NCBI GenBank assembly: GCA_964527995.1
Contig: CAZGRP010000056.1
Coordinates: 1 to 27,998, forward strand
Origin: CAZGRP01 sp964527995
GTDB lineage: Bacteria; Zhuqueibacterota; Zhuqueibacteria; Oceanimicrobiales; CAZGRP01
Length of the DNA: 27,998 nt
Direction of reading: 5' to 3'
Position numbers and translations under genes: made by a program. Positions 1 through 7,115 of the stretch are shown piece by piece. The notes under the pieces were generated by a model. The model had not been told where the DNA came from. It made no database searches and saw only the letters and a list, made by a program, of their open reading frames with translations. Positions within the stretch are counted from its first letter, which is position 1. Every line of letters begins with the position of its first letter.

Positions 1-559
1 CCGTGCCCTTTTGCCTGATCCTCGATGAGCAGGGGGAGGCCGGTACGGCCGGGTGAAGTGGGGGCGATACGAAAGCCTCCTAACCAAACGTGGGGTTTTG
101 TGTGCACTGCGCCACGCAGTCTCTGGCCGCATCCGCTATTAGCGTAAGACGCCCGCTCGCGTGTCTAAGGTGAAGTCTTCTAATACCGGAACTTTCTTCT
201 TGACATTCGCCAAAGGCAGAATTAGATTAAAACAAATCCAGCGGTAGGGAGGCCCGACGTTTCACCTACTTCGAGCTTCGATCCCCACACTGGCTCGCTC
301 GAAGTTTCATCCCGCCAAAAGCTTGAGCTACCACAGGCTTCCGACTCCACGATGCCTCCCAGCCGAAATCACTGAATGCCCAAATCCAGGGGGCATGGCC
401 GAACCGTCAGCCCGATTCTTACCGGAGGAGCGCTCGCTTTCATGCCTCCGGCAGCACAAACGTCCATCCGCTCCGCGGGGCACAGGGGCATTTTTCGAGC
501 TGGGCTGGCTCCAAGGACGCCCGGCATGCGGCGGTACTGGTCGAAATCGGGAGCGAACG
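1..559. other. Gene-poor region upstream of the lysozyme cassette
   Basis: I find no convincing gene here. An open stretch from 3 to a TGA at 54-56 could be the last 17 codons of an upstream gene, but it is too short to judge. From about 177 to 240 the DNA is clearly more A+T-rich than its surroundings and holds a good promoter candidate (200-228). The in-frame upstream extension of the first gene begins at a TTG at 323 with no ribosome binding site and gives a low-complexity basic peptide, so 229-559 is best read as a long untranslated leader or spacer. Confidence 0.5.
200..228 (+). promoter_or_regulatory. Candidate sigma70 promoter for the lysozyme cassette
   Basis: TTGACA at 200-205 is followed after 17 bases by TAGATT at 223-228, in an A+T-rich island. 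The -35 is perfect and the -10 matches four of six positions. Transcription would start near 235 and leave about 325 bases before the first well-supported start codon at 560, an unusually long leader. Confidence 0.45.
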
Positions 560-961
560 ATGACCCAAAGAGTTCTGCTTGCCGTCTTCTTTGTCCTGGC
601 TTTTCTGCCACACGACCTGGCACTCGGGCAGGAGCGACACGCACAAGATCCGTGCGATGAGGCAACAACCACGATCGAAATGCTCGACTGTCTCCAGCAG
701 CGCTACCAGAAGGCGGATGTCGAACTGAATCGGGTGTACAAGCAACTGATGTCCAGGTTGACCGAGAAGCGGCAGGCGAAACTCAAGGAAGCGCAGCGAG
801 CCTGGATCGTTTTTCGAGACAAAAGCGCAGAGTTCGAAGCCAGCGCCGAGGAGGGAGGCTCGCTGGCCCCGCTGGTTCGTCTGATGGTGAAGACGGAAAA
901 GACGGAAAGTCGAGTCGATGAGCTAAGGCAGATCCTACAACGAACAGATTCGCTTCGCTAA
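560..961 (+). CDS. LprI/DUF1311-family secreted protein
   Basis: This encodes a 133-residue protein with an N-terminal signal peptide (residues 1 to about 24), so it should act outside the cytoplasm. After the leader come Cys32 and Cys44 in the D-P-C-(x11)-C arrangement, a charged helical segment, and an A-W-x-x-F-R-D motif at 81-87. This is the pattern of the LprI N-terminal/DUF1311 family, whose mycobacterial member LprI has been described as a lysozyme inhibitor. I chose ATG 560 because GGGAG at 549-553 lies six bases upstream and the signal peptide starts there; the longer reading frame from TTG 323 lacks both. The next gene, 25 bases downstream, encodes a lysozyme-like protein, which makes an inhibitor or immunity role attractive but unproven. 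Family assignment is fairly sure; function is inference. Confidence 0.75.
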   Translation: MTQRVLLAVFFVLAFLPHDLALGQERHAQDPCDEATTTIEMLDCLQQRYQKADVELNRVYKQLMSRLTEKRQAKLKEAQRAWIVFRDKSAEFEASAEEGGSLAPLVRLMVKTEKTESRVDELRQILQRTDSLR

Positions 962-986
962 CGCTTACGTAGCAAAGGAGGACATC

Positions 987-1826
987 ATGCCAGGAAGGAC
1001 CTTACGATTGCGAGACGGGTTCGCCGGTCAATCGCCGGAGTTACACGAGGAAGTCAAGGCGCTGCAACTGCTGTTACGGAAAGCGGGGCAACGGGTGGAC
1101 GCAGACGGGCTGTTCGGGCAGGGCACGCTCGACGCAGTGAAGACCTTTCAGCGCGAACACGGTCTGGTGGCTGATGGCGTGGTCGGCGCGAGGACCTGGC
1201 AGGCCCTGCAAGGAGGCGAAGAACCAGTCGGGCGGACGATGCCCGCTTCGGCTGGGCTGGAAGGATTTCGTGGCGATCTCAGTTGGATCCATGCCCGTGA
1301 GGGCCACGCCGGCAAGGCCTACTGGCCGGGTGGCGGCTCGGGAGTGACACTCGACCCAGGCGTGGATCTCGGCTATGCCGATCCGTCGATGATCGAAGCC
1401 GCGTATCGGGGTCTGTTGACGCCGGAGCAGTTTGCAGCGGCTGAAAAGGTATTTGGCATCAAGGGGGAGTCCGCTAAGGCCGCTTTGGCGAGGGATTCCG
1501 TGTTGCAGGGCATCCGCATCAGCCGTGCTCAGGCCAACATGCTTTTCGCCTTGGTGGTGGAACCCTACTGGCAACGGATCGCCGGCCGTTTTCCGGCTCT
1601 GGCGCGTTCCGACACTCTTCCGTCTGTGCAAACCGCCTTGCTCTCTCTGGCCTACAACCGCGGTGTCCAGAACCGCGCACTCGAAGTGCTGCGGCAACCC
1701 CTCGACGGAAGGGAGTGGTCGGCCGTAGCCGACATCATCGGTTCGATGCAGCAAGATCACCGGCTCGAAGGAATTCGCAAGCGCCGCCGCATGGAGGCCG
1801 ATCTGATTCGGGCAGAGCTGGCTTAG
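987..1826 (+). CDS. Peptidoglycan-binding, pesticin/T4-lysozyme-like muramidase
   Basis: This 279-residue protein has two parts. Residues about 17-75 form a PG_binding_1 domain, with the typical leucine-rich helices and a D-G-x-x-G-x-x-T segment. Residues about 95-277 resemble the pesticin/phage T4 lysozyme fold, with H-A-R-E-G around Glu105 and G-V-T-L-D-P-G-V-D-L-G at 119-129. Glu105, Thr121 and Asp127 are candidate catalytic residues in the E...T...D order reported for pesticin; Asp123 is an alternative. The predicted reaction is hydrolysis of the glycan backbone of peptidoglycan. There is no signal peptide, so export would need phage-like lysis, a contractile injection system or another non-Sec route. 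The start is well fixed by AAAGGAGG at 974-981. It follows the LprI-like gene by 25 bases and is probably co-transcribed. A spore or cell-wall remodelling enzyme, or a prophage relic, is also possible. Confidence 0.78.
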   Translation: MPGRTLRLRDGFAGQSPELHEEVKALQLLLRKAGQRVDADGLFGQGTLDAVKTFQREHGLVADGVVGARTWQALQGGEEPVGRTMPASAGLEGFRGDLSWIHAREGHAGKAYWPGGGSGVTLDPGVDLGYADPSMIEAAYRGLLTPEQFAAAEKVFGIKGESAKAALARDSVLQGIRISRAQANMLFALVVEPYWQRIAGRFPALARSDTLPSVQTALLSLAYNRGVQNRALEVLRQPLDGREWSAVADIIGSMQQDHRLEGIRKRRRMEADLIRAELA

Positions 1827-1912
1827 TGGGAGCTTCGTGGCTCCATCCATACTCTTTCCACACGGACAAAGAGTGGCTGCCGGAGTACCCTTGAGCAACG
1901 GAGGAAAAGATC

Positions 1913-3295
1913 ATGTGGAACACAGGATTTCGTCGAGTCCTCCTGACAGCCGTGATCGCGAGTCTCGTCCTGCCCGCGACCCGCAGCTTTTCCCAAGTTC
2001 CACCGCCCGTCTTCAACAAGATCGATATGAAGGCCCAACCCGGTCAGGAGGTTGAGCTCACGCTTACCGGCAAGCGACTGAAGCAGATCAAGAGGATCGA
2101 AGAGGTGCGCATCGGAGCGAGCGCTGCCGAGGTGTTGGACTTCGCCCCCGAGTCCGACTCTGTTTTGCGCATCACGATTCGGATTCCGCGGGATGCTCGG
2201 CTAGGCCGATACCCCATTTCCATTCAGGTGTCAGGGGAGGGCTTTTCAGGCCCGCTAAGGCGGGAGGTGCCGGACACACCGGAGCCTGCCCCTGAGCCTT
2301 CCCGGACCACTCGGGACGAGGAGCAGCCGCCCGTCGCGTCGACTCCTGCCGATCGCCCGAGGATCGTGTTGCTGGCAGAGGGGCGGCCGGTTGAGGGATC
2401 GCCGGTAGATTTCGGCACGACAGATGTCGGCTCGCCGGTGACTAGGACACTGGAGATTCGCAATGTCGGCACCGCGCCCTTGATCCTCGGCAGACCGGAG
2501 TTGCCGCGCGGTTTTCGGCTGGTCGACTCGTTTCCCGAGAATGTTGCGCCGGAGAACAGCGCTGCGGTGACGCTGCAGATGGAAGCAGCATTCGCAAACA
2601 CCTTCGGTGGAGTGCTGGAGTTTGTCACCAACATTCCGGGACAGAGCCGTTTTGCGCTTCCGCTGCAGGGGAGGGTGATGGCGGCAACGCAGCCGACCCC
2701 TTCGAGACGTTTTGCCTGGTGGATCGTCGTGCCGCTGGGCCTCAGCGGGCTCGGAGCGGTTTTCGCCGTGCGGTATGCGATCAGAAAAGCCGGCGCAAGC
2801 CGCGGCTCAGACGTCTCCGTCTCTACGGCCAGCCCTGTGATCGAGTTCAATCCTCAAAAAGACATGGGCAGGCAGCGGACGACAGAGGGTGAGCCGATCC
2901 AGGCTGATTTCGAACTCCGAGTGAAGCCCGACCTTGACTTCGGGCGGCAACAGATCCTGACCAGCGAGGCCTTCGTTCTCGAAGAAGTCAAAGTAGTCGG
3001 CGCTGCCGCAGCGGAGAGCCAGCCACCTTCAGGTGCGGACGACCTCACCCAAATCGAGGGCATCGGGCCGAAGATCTCCACCCTGCTCCAGTCTGCGGGC
3101 ATACAGACCTTTGCGCAACTGGCGGATGCCGACGTTGGCCGGTTGCAACAGATCCTGAATCAGGCGCGACTGTGGTACGCGCAACCTGCCACATGGCCGA
3201 AGCAGGCCGGCTTGGCCTCGGCGGGCGATTGGGACCGTCTGGCGGAACTGCAGGCGGAGCTCAAAGGCGGCCGAGATGTGCCGGAGAATGGCTAG
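1913..3295 (+). CDS. Membrane protein with HYDIN-like outer domain and helix-hairpin-helix tail
   Basis: This encodes 460 residues with an unusual layout. Residues 1-27 are a signal peptide. About 28-110 form a beta-rich segment that could be an IPT/TIG-like Ig domain, followed by a proline/acid-rich linker. Residues about 150-255 resemble the HYDIN/ASPM-type immunoglobulin fold (D-F-G-T-T-D-V-G-S at 166-174, then I-R-N-V-G-T-A-P-L). One membrane helix spans about 267-288 and would place the rest in the cytoplasm. The C-terminus (about 376-455) is a helix-hairpin-helix module with D-L-T-x-I-E-G-I-G-P-K-I and a W-P-x-Q-A-x-L-A motif, the type often found fused to other proteins. No catalytic residues are visible. 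It could be a cell-envelope scaffold. The start is supported by GGAGG ending near 1903. It lies 86 bases after the lysozyme-like gene and is likely part of the same unit. Confidence 0.7.
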   Translation: MWNTGFRRVLLTAVIASLVLPATRSFSQVPPPVFNKIDMKAQPGQEVELTLTGKRLKQIKRIEEVRIGASAAEVLDFAPESDSVLRITIRIPRDARLGRYPISIQVSGEGFSGPLRREVPDTPEPAPEPSRTTRDEEQPPVASTPADRPRIVLLAEGRPVEGSPVDFGTTDVGSPVTRTLEIRNVGTAPLILGRPELPRGFRLVDSFPENVAPENSAAVTLQMEAAFANTFGGVLEFVTNIPGQSRFALPLQGRVMAATQPTPSRRFAWWIVVPLGLSGLGAVFAVRYAIRKAGASRGSDVSVSTASPVIEFNPQKDMGRQRTTEGEPIQADFELRVKPDLDFGRQQILTSEAFVLEEVKVVGAAAAESQPPSGADDLTQIEGIGPKISTLLQSAGIQTFAQLADADVGRLQQILNQARLWYAQPATWPKQAGLASAGDWDRLAELQAELKGGRDVPENG

Positions 3296-3388
3296 CGCCC
3301 GGTCTGCCGGGTGCCGCAAACCCGCGGCTCGAGACAAGACTAGAGAAAAGAACCGGGAGCCGCAAGTGCAAAAGAAGAAGGAGAATCG

Positions 3389-4018
3389 ATGATGGCTACT
3401 TTGTCCAGGACTCTGGGCGGTTACTTTGCGTTCGAGAGCCAATCGCCGGAAGAGCTGGCGGCGGTCGTGCGGAGCGAGGAATTCGCACCGGTCCGGAAGG
3501 AAGTGTTGGCCAGGCTGAAGGGAGCTCCCTTGCCAAAAGGGTTTTTCGAGCTTGTGCTGAAGCAGCTACATGGCCTGCTCGATATCGACCTGCGAGCGAT
3601 CCTGCTGAATGCGTGGATGCGGTCCGACACCTTGCGCGAGCACGTGGACCAGAAGGAGTTGTCCGAGGACGAGGCCCTCCTGCTGCGTCTGGCCGAACAT
3701 ACGATCACGTCGGAGCATGCTCCGGCTTTGAAGCCTTCCGTCAACAACGTACCGCTTGGAGAAATCCGATTCACCGTCAAGCTGGAACTGATCTTGGATG
3801 GCGTGATCCTGAAGATCCAGAACGGCAGGATCATGGAGTTTATCATCGGCTCATGTGAGGGGAAAGGGGAGTTGAAATGCGGGGACGCCTCCATTGTCGA
3901 AAAAGAGCTTGAAGCCGTGGCGCTGGAGGGCACCGTCGATCTCGGCGAGGGGATCCCCTTCTATTTCGATATGGATGAAATCAACGGAGCGCTCACCGCC
4001 GCATCGGTGGCAACCTGA
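3389..4018 (+). CDS. Hypothetical protein, 209 residues
   Basis: I do not recognise this protein. It has no signal peptide or membrane helix and should be soluble in the cytoplasm. Residues about 15-110 look helical and charged (many E-E-L, R-x-E and D-I-D-L segments). Residues about 120-209 are richer in beta-type hydrophobic alternation and contain two cysteines close together (near residues 154 and 161). A clear AAGGAG-type site lies just before the ATG-ATG pair at 3389/3392, and its codon use looks like its neighbours, so I believe it is real. It ends the plus-strand cassette and faces the aldo/keto reductase gene. Its position suggests a partner of the lysozyme or HYDIN-like proteins, but nothing in the sequence proves that. 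Confidence 0.6.
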   Translation: MMATLSRTLGGYFAFESQSPEELAAVVRSEEFAPVRKEVLARLKGAPLPKGFFELVLKQLHGLLDIDLRAILLNAWMRSDTLREHVDQKELSEDEALLLRLAEHTITSEHAPALKPSVNNVPLGEIRFTVKLELILDGVILKIQNGRIMEFIIGSCEGKGELKCGDASIVEKELEAVALEGTVDLGEGIPFYFDMDEINGALTAASVAT

Positions 4019-4057
4019 TCAGAGCTCCCCAAGCGGTAAAATCCTGGCGCTCGTGGC

Positions 4058-4077
4058 GTCGATCGCTCCGGATCGAC
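4058..4077. terminator. Hairpin between convergent genes
   Basis: GTCGATC at 4058-4064 pairs with GATCGAC at 4071-4077 across a six-base loop. It sits between the 3' ends of the hypothetical gene (4018) and the aldo/keto reductase (4206). There is no T-run on either side, so it is only a possible bidirectional terminator or RNA-stability element. Confidence 0.25.
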
Positions 4078-4205
4078 CGGCGAAGATTCTCGGGAATATC
4101 CTCCAACGACGAGGCTCCGCCGTTTCGGACAGCCCGGCGTCAACACCACCTGATGCAACCCCGAAGGTTTGCCGCGTAGCCGATTCCCTGGCCGTGTGTC
4201 CCCCT

Positions 4206-5177
4206 TTACCACGCATACGCCTCCGGCGCCTCACCGCCCGGACCTGGCCAGATCTCGTCCAGCCGGGACATGGTTTCGTCCGAGAGATTGATCTCGAGGG
4301 CGCGTACACTTCCTTCGAGCTGCTGGAGGGTACGCGGGCCGATGATGGGCGCCGTTACGGCTGGATTGTGCAGCAGCCAGGCCACTGCAATGTCGGCCGG
4401 CTTCTCTCCGACTTGGTGACAAAGTTCCTCGAACGCCTCCAGTTGGCCGCGATACTTCTCGACCCGGTTCCGAACGTGATCGGTGGTTCGTCTGCCTTCG
4501 AGGGTTTTTTGCAGCGCACCGGCAAGAAGGCCGCCGCCCACCGGGCTCCACGGGATCAGGCCCAATCCGTAGGCGCGGCAGGCGGGAATCACTTCAAGTT
4601 CGACGGTGCGGGCGCTGAGGTTGTAGAGGCTTTGCTCAGAGACGAGTCCGAGGAAGTGGCGTTCCGCAGCCGCGCCCTGCGCCTGGGCGATATGCCAACC
4701 GGCAAAGTTACTGCTGCCGACGTAGATGATCTTGCCCTCACGGACAAGCTGCTCCATCGCCTGCCAGATCTCGTCCCAGGGTGCCTCACGGTCGATGTGG
4801 TGCATCTGGTAAAGATCGATGTGATCTGTCCGCAGGCGCCGCAGGCTGTCTTCGCAGGCCCTCTTGATGTGCAGAGCCGAAAGCCTGCCCTCGTTGGGCC
4901 AGTCGCCCATGGGGCCATATACCTTGGTGGCCAAGACCACTTTCTCTCGGCGGCCGCCACCCTGAGCGAACCAGTGCCCGATGATGGTCTCCGTGACTCC
5001 TTTCCCCTTGCTGCCGCCATAGACGTTGGCTGTATCGAAGAAGTTGATTCCCAGCTCGAGAGCCCGATCCATGATCGCGAAGCTGTCGGCCTCACTGGTG
5101 TAGGGGCCGAAGTTCATGGTGCCGAGGCAAAGTCGGCTGACTCTCAGTCCGGTGCGACCGAGGTGCGTGTACTCCAT
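4206..5177 (-). CDS. Aldo/keto reductase
   Basis: This is a 323-residue NADP(H)-dependent oxidoreductase of the aldo/keto reductase superfamily (TIM barrel), closest in style to the YghZ/Gpr and voltage-channel beta-subunit-like group. The catalytic tetrad is visible: Asp48 in F-F-D-T-A, Tyr53 in N-V-Y-G, Lys85 in A-T-K-V-Y and His126 in M-H-H-I-D. Later motifs S-N-F-A-G-W and P-W-S-P-V-G-G-G-L match the family's cofactor region. I place the start at ATG 5177 because GAGGAGGG lies just upstream and the family N-terminus (E-Y-x-x-L-G-R-T-G) begins there; a longer frame to 5261 runs into the preceding gene. It starts 10 bases after the thioredoxin-fold gene ends and is in its operon. The substrate is unknown; carbonyl or sugar aldehyde reduction is typical. 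Confidence 0.92.
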   Translation of the reverse strand: MEYTHLGRTGLRVSRLCLGTMNFGPYTSEADSFAIMDRALELGINFFDTANVYGGSKGKGVTETIIGHWFAQGGGRREKVVLATKVYGPMGDWPNEGRLSALHIKRACEDSLRRLRTDHIDLYQMHHIDREAPWDEIWQAMEQLVREGKIIYVGSSNFAGWHIAQAQGAAAERHFLGLVSEQSLYNLSARTVELEVIPACRAYGLGLIPWSPVGGGLLAGALQKTLEGRRTTDHVRNRVEKYRGQLEAFEELCHQVGEKPADIAVAWLLHNPAVTAPIIGPRTLQQLEGSVRALEINLSDETMSRLDEIWPGPGGEAPEAYAW

Positions 5178-5187
5178 CGTTCCCTCC

Positions 5188-5721
5188 TCACTTCCATTTG
5201 ATCGTGCAGCCGATCGGATCTGTCTCCTGTGTCGGTGGCTCCTCGCCAGCGAGGACGGCATCCAGGGCCTCGCGCAGGTAGTGCCTCTCGACTGCTTCCG
5301 GGTCCTCGTGATTATCGTCGATGGTGCCGTGGTAGCGCAACACCCGATCTTTGTCGAACAGGAATACCTCCGGCGTACGCCTGGCGCCGTAGGCCGCTGC
5401 CACGTCTTGAGATTCGTCGTAGAGATAGGGGAAGTTGAAGCCCTTCTGGCGCGCTCGCTTCTTCATTTCCGGGAAACTGTCTTCCGGAAACTGCTGCGCG
5501 TCGTTGGAACTGATAGCGATGAGTTGCACGCCTTTGTCGGCGTAGTCAGCCTGGATCTGAATCATGCGATCTTCCCAGGCCTGCACGTAGGGACAGTGAT
5601 TGCAACTGAAGATGATGACCACGGCTTGCTTGTCGGCGTAGTCATCGAGGGTGTGGCGCCGGTCGTCCACGCCAGGCAGGTCAAACGGGATGGCTTTATC
5701 GCCGAGTTTGAGATTGGACAT
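5188..5721 (-). CDS. Thioredoxin-fold protein (AhpC/TSA-like, CNHC motif)
   Basis: This 177-residue cytoplasmic protein has the AhpC/TSA-Redoxin fold. After a short N-terminal strand region (L-G-D-K-A-I-P-F-D-L-P-G) comes Cys40-Asn-His-Cys43 followed by Pro-Tyr, the signature of a common family of thioredoxin-like proteins. The cis-proline region is seen as R-T-P-E-V-F-L-F. The CXXC pair suggests disulfide exchange or peroxide-linked thiol reduction. There is no signal peptide or membrane anchor, unlike TlpA or ResA. The start is well supported by AAGGAGG at 5731-5737 and by a promoter just upstream (5752-5780). It is the first gene of a two-gene operon with the aldo/keto reductase, hinting at shared redox or stress duty. 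Confidence 0.88.
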   Translation of the reverse strand: MSNLKLGDKAIPFDLPGVDDRRHTLDDYADKQAVVIIFSCNHCPYVQAWEDRMIQIQADYADKGVQLIAISSNDAQQFPEDSFPEMKKRARQKGFNFPYLYDESQDVAAAYGARRTPEVFLFDKDRVLRYHGTIDDNHEDPEAVERHYLREALDAVLAGEEPPTQETDPIGCTIKWK

Positions 5722-5751
5722 GGCTCGGTTCCTCCTTGTTGATGACGCCTC

Positions 5752-5780
5752 AAACTATTCAACCGGAGCCGAAAAGTCAA
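5752..5780 (-). promoter_or_regulatory. Promoter for thioredoxin-aldo/keto reductase operon
   Basis: On the minus strand, TTGACT (5780-5775) and TAGTTT (5757-5752) are separated by 17 bases. Transcription would begin near 5745 with a leader of about 25 bases containing the AAGGAGG site. The first ten bases, TTGACTTTTC, are identical to those of the promoter candidate at 11950. Confidence 0.5.
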
Positions 5781-5799
5781 GTCCAGAGACGGAAAAACA

Positions 5800-6060
5800 C
5801 TCCTGTTTACCACGGATACTCACGGAGTTTCACGGCAGGAAGGATTCAACACCAGAATCTCGGAAGAGACACCGAATGGGGGTTGGGAACCACAGAGGCA
5901 CGGAGACACGAAGGTTTAGTCAAATGTGGACTTGTGAGTCGAATTCATCCTGGAGATTCTTCACTCCGCTCCACTTCGTTCCGCTCCGTTCAGAATGACA
6001 ATTCTGTGGATGGTTTAGGCTCATCCCATGATGAGACTTGTTGTGCTTTTCGGCGTTCTT
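5800..6060. repeat. Intergenic repeat-word region
   Basis: The 374-base gap between the phosphoesterase and the thioredoxin-fold gene has no credible gene. It contains several short words typical of dispersed intergenic elements: a C-A-C-G-G-A iterated segment at about 5809-5835 flanked by TCCTG (5801-5805) and CAGGA (5835-5839), an ACCACAGAGGCACGGAGACA word at about 5889-5914, and a segment at 5955-6000 whose complement begins GTCATTCTGA and iterates CGGAG/GGAAC words before ending in GAATC. I recall similar words as widely scattered repeats in environmental bacterial genomes; only one copy of each is in this window. Confidence 0.5.
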
Positions 6061-6095
6061 CAACGTCGCTCGGCGTTGGAATCAAGAACTGCTCT

Positions 6096-7049
6096 TCAGT
6101 AAGACTCCGCGGTTGGTAAGAGCGGTGGTTTCTGCCAGGCCGCCGAGTAATCCCTGCCCTCGAGCGGCGGATTGCCTCCCGGGCCGTAACCTTTCTTCTC
6201 TGACACCCTTCGCAAAGGCACAAACTCCGGCTCGATGCCTGACTTCGACACCCCGCATCGAAGGAAACCGAGGCTGGCGTCGCCGTCAGGCCAGCGGTCG
6301 GCCCACTGCGGGAAGGCGGTGGCGGGCGCGTATTGGAAGGTGATGCCCTCCGCGACGACACGGCGGCGGCAGTGGATGTGGGCCGTAATCACCATGTCGG
6401 CTGCGCTCTGCCGAAACACGCGCAGAATGCGGCTTCGGTGCGGCTCATCCACGCCGAAGTACCAGGCATTGCGGTCTTGTTCGATGTCCCAGTTCGGCTC
6501 GTGCACATCCTCGATGAACAAGGCGGGGTGCATGAACCAGACGTGAAACCTGGCGCGCGGCTGCCGGGCCTGCGCCTCCAGCCAGTGCCACATTTCCCCC
6601 TCCTCTGGAAGTCCTGACCCGGCCAAGAACGCGTCGAATCCACTGAACCGCACTTCGCGATGGACGAAACTCCACTGGCTCGGGCCGAACACCGAACGGT
6701 AAAGGGCAACGAATTCCTCCCGGATCGCCATCGGATCCGCAGGGTGGTACTTGTTGCCGACCTCGTGGTTGCCCGGCAGGGCGTGGTACGGAAAGGGCAG
6801 GGCGTCCAGATCCGCCTTGATCTGTTCGAGCTCGAAGCGGTGGGTGGAGCCGTCGCGGGTCAGGTCCCCTCCGACGATCAGAAGTTCGGGGTTGCCTGAG
6901 ACAATCTGCTCCCGGGCCGTCTGCCAGTTCTCGTTCCAGGCCGGCTGGAAGCGGAAAGAGCGTGGCGTGCCCACGTGCATATCGGCGACGTAGGCAAAGG
7001 TCCAGCCGCCCTCGGCTGCCTCTGAGCGCCTCTGTCGGTCCCGCGGCAT
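6096..7049 (-). CDS. Calcineurin-like metallophosphoesterase
   Basis: This 317-residue protein carries the metal-binding blocks of the calcineurin-like phosphoesterase family in order: Asp23-x-His25, Gly-Gly-Asp62, Gly-Asn94-His95-Glu, His174 in F-M-H-P-A, and Ala-His224-x-His226. These should hold a dinuclear metal centre that hydrolyses phosphomonoesters or phosphodiesters. It has no signal peptide or membrane helix. The start is supported by GGAGGG a few bases upstream on the minus strand. It begins 66 bases after the end of the heparinase-like lipoprotein gene and is probably in its transcript. The last GHxH block reads A-H-I-H, a tolerated variation. The substrate cannot be told; relatives act on nucleotides, phospholipid head groups or are annotated only as metallophosphatases. 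Confidence 0.88.
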   Translation of the reverse strand: MPRDRQRRSEAAEGGWTFAYVADMHVGTPRSFRFQPAWNENWQTAREQIVSGNPELLIVGGDLTRDGSTHRFELEQIKADLDALPFPYHALPGNHEVGNKYHPADPMAIREEFVALYRSVFGPSQWSFVHREVRFSGFDAFLAGSGLPEEGEMWHWLEAQARQPRARFHVWFMHPALFIEDVHEPNWDIEQDRNAWYFGVDEPHRSRILRVFRQSAADMVITAHIHCRRRVVAEGITFQYAPATAFPQWADRWPDGDASLGFLRCGVSKSGIEPEFVPLRRVSEKKGYGPGGNPPLEGRDYSAAWQKPPLLPTAESY

Positions 7050-7115
7050 GTTAGCCCTCCGATCTGGCCACTCCGTTGTGGTTTCTCTCTGCGGCGAACG
7101 GCCCTGCGTAGAGAG

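Noticed and set aside
3..56. Possible 3' end of an upstream gene
   Set aside because: Only 17 codons are available, with no recognisable motif, and other frames are equally short.
323..559. N-terminal extension of the LprI-like gene from a TTG
   Set aside because: There is no ribosome binding site, the peptide is low-complexity and Arg/Pro-rich, and it would bury a clear signal peptide starting at 560.
3894..5201. Large plus-strand open frame opposite the aldo/keto reductase
   Set aside because: It is a shadow of the minus-strand reductase, whose catalytic tetrad and ribosome binding site are clear.
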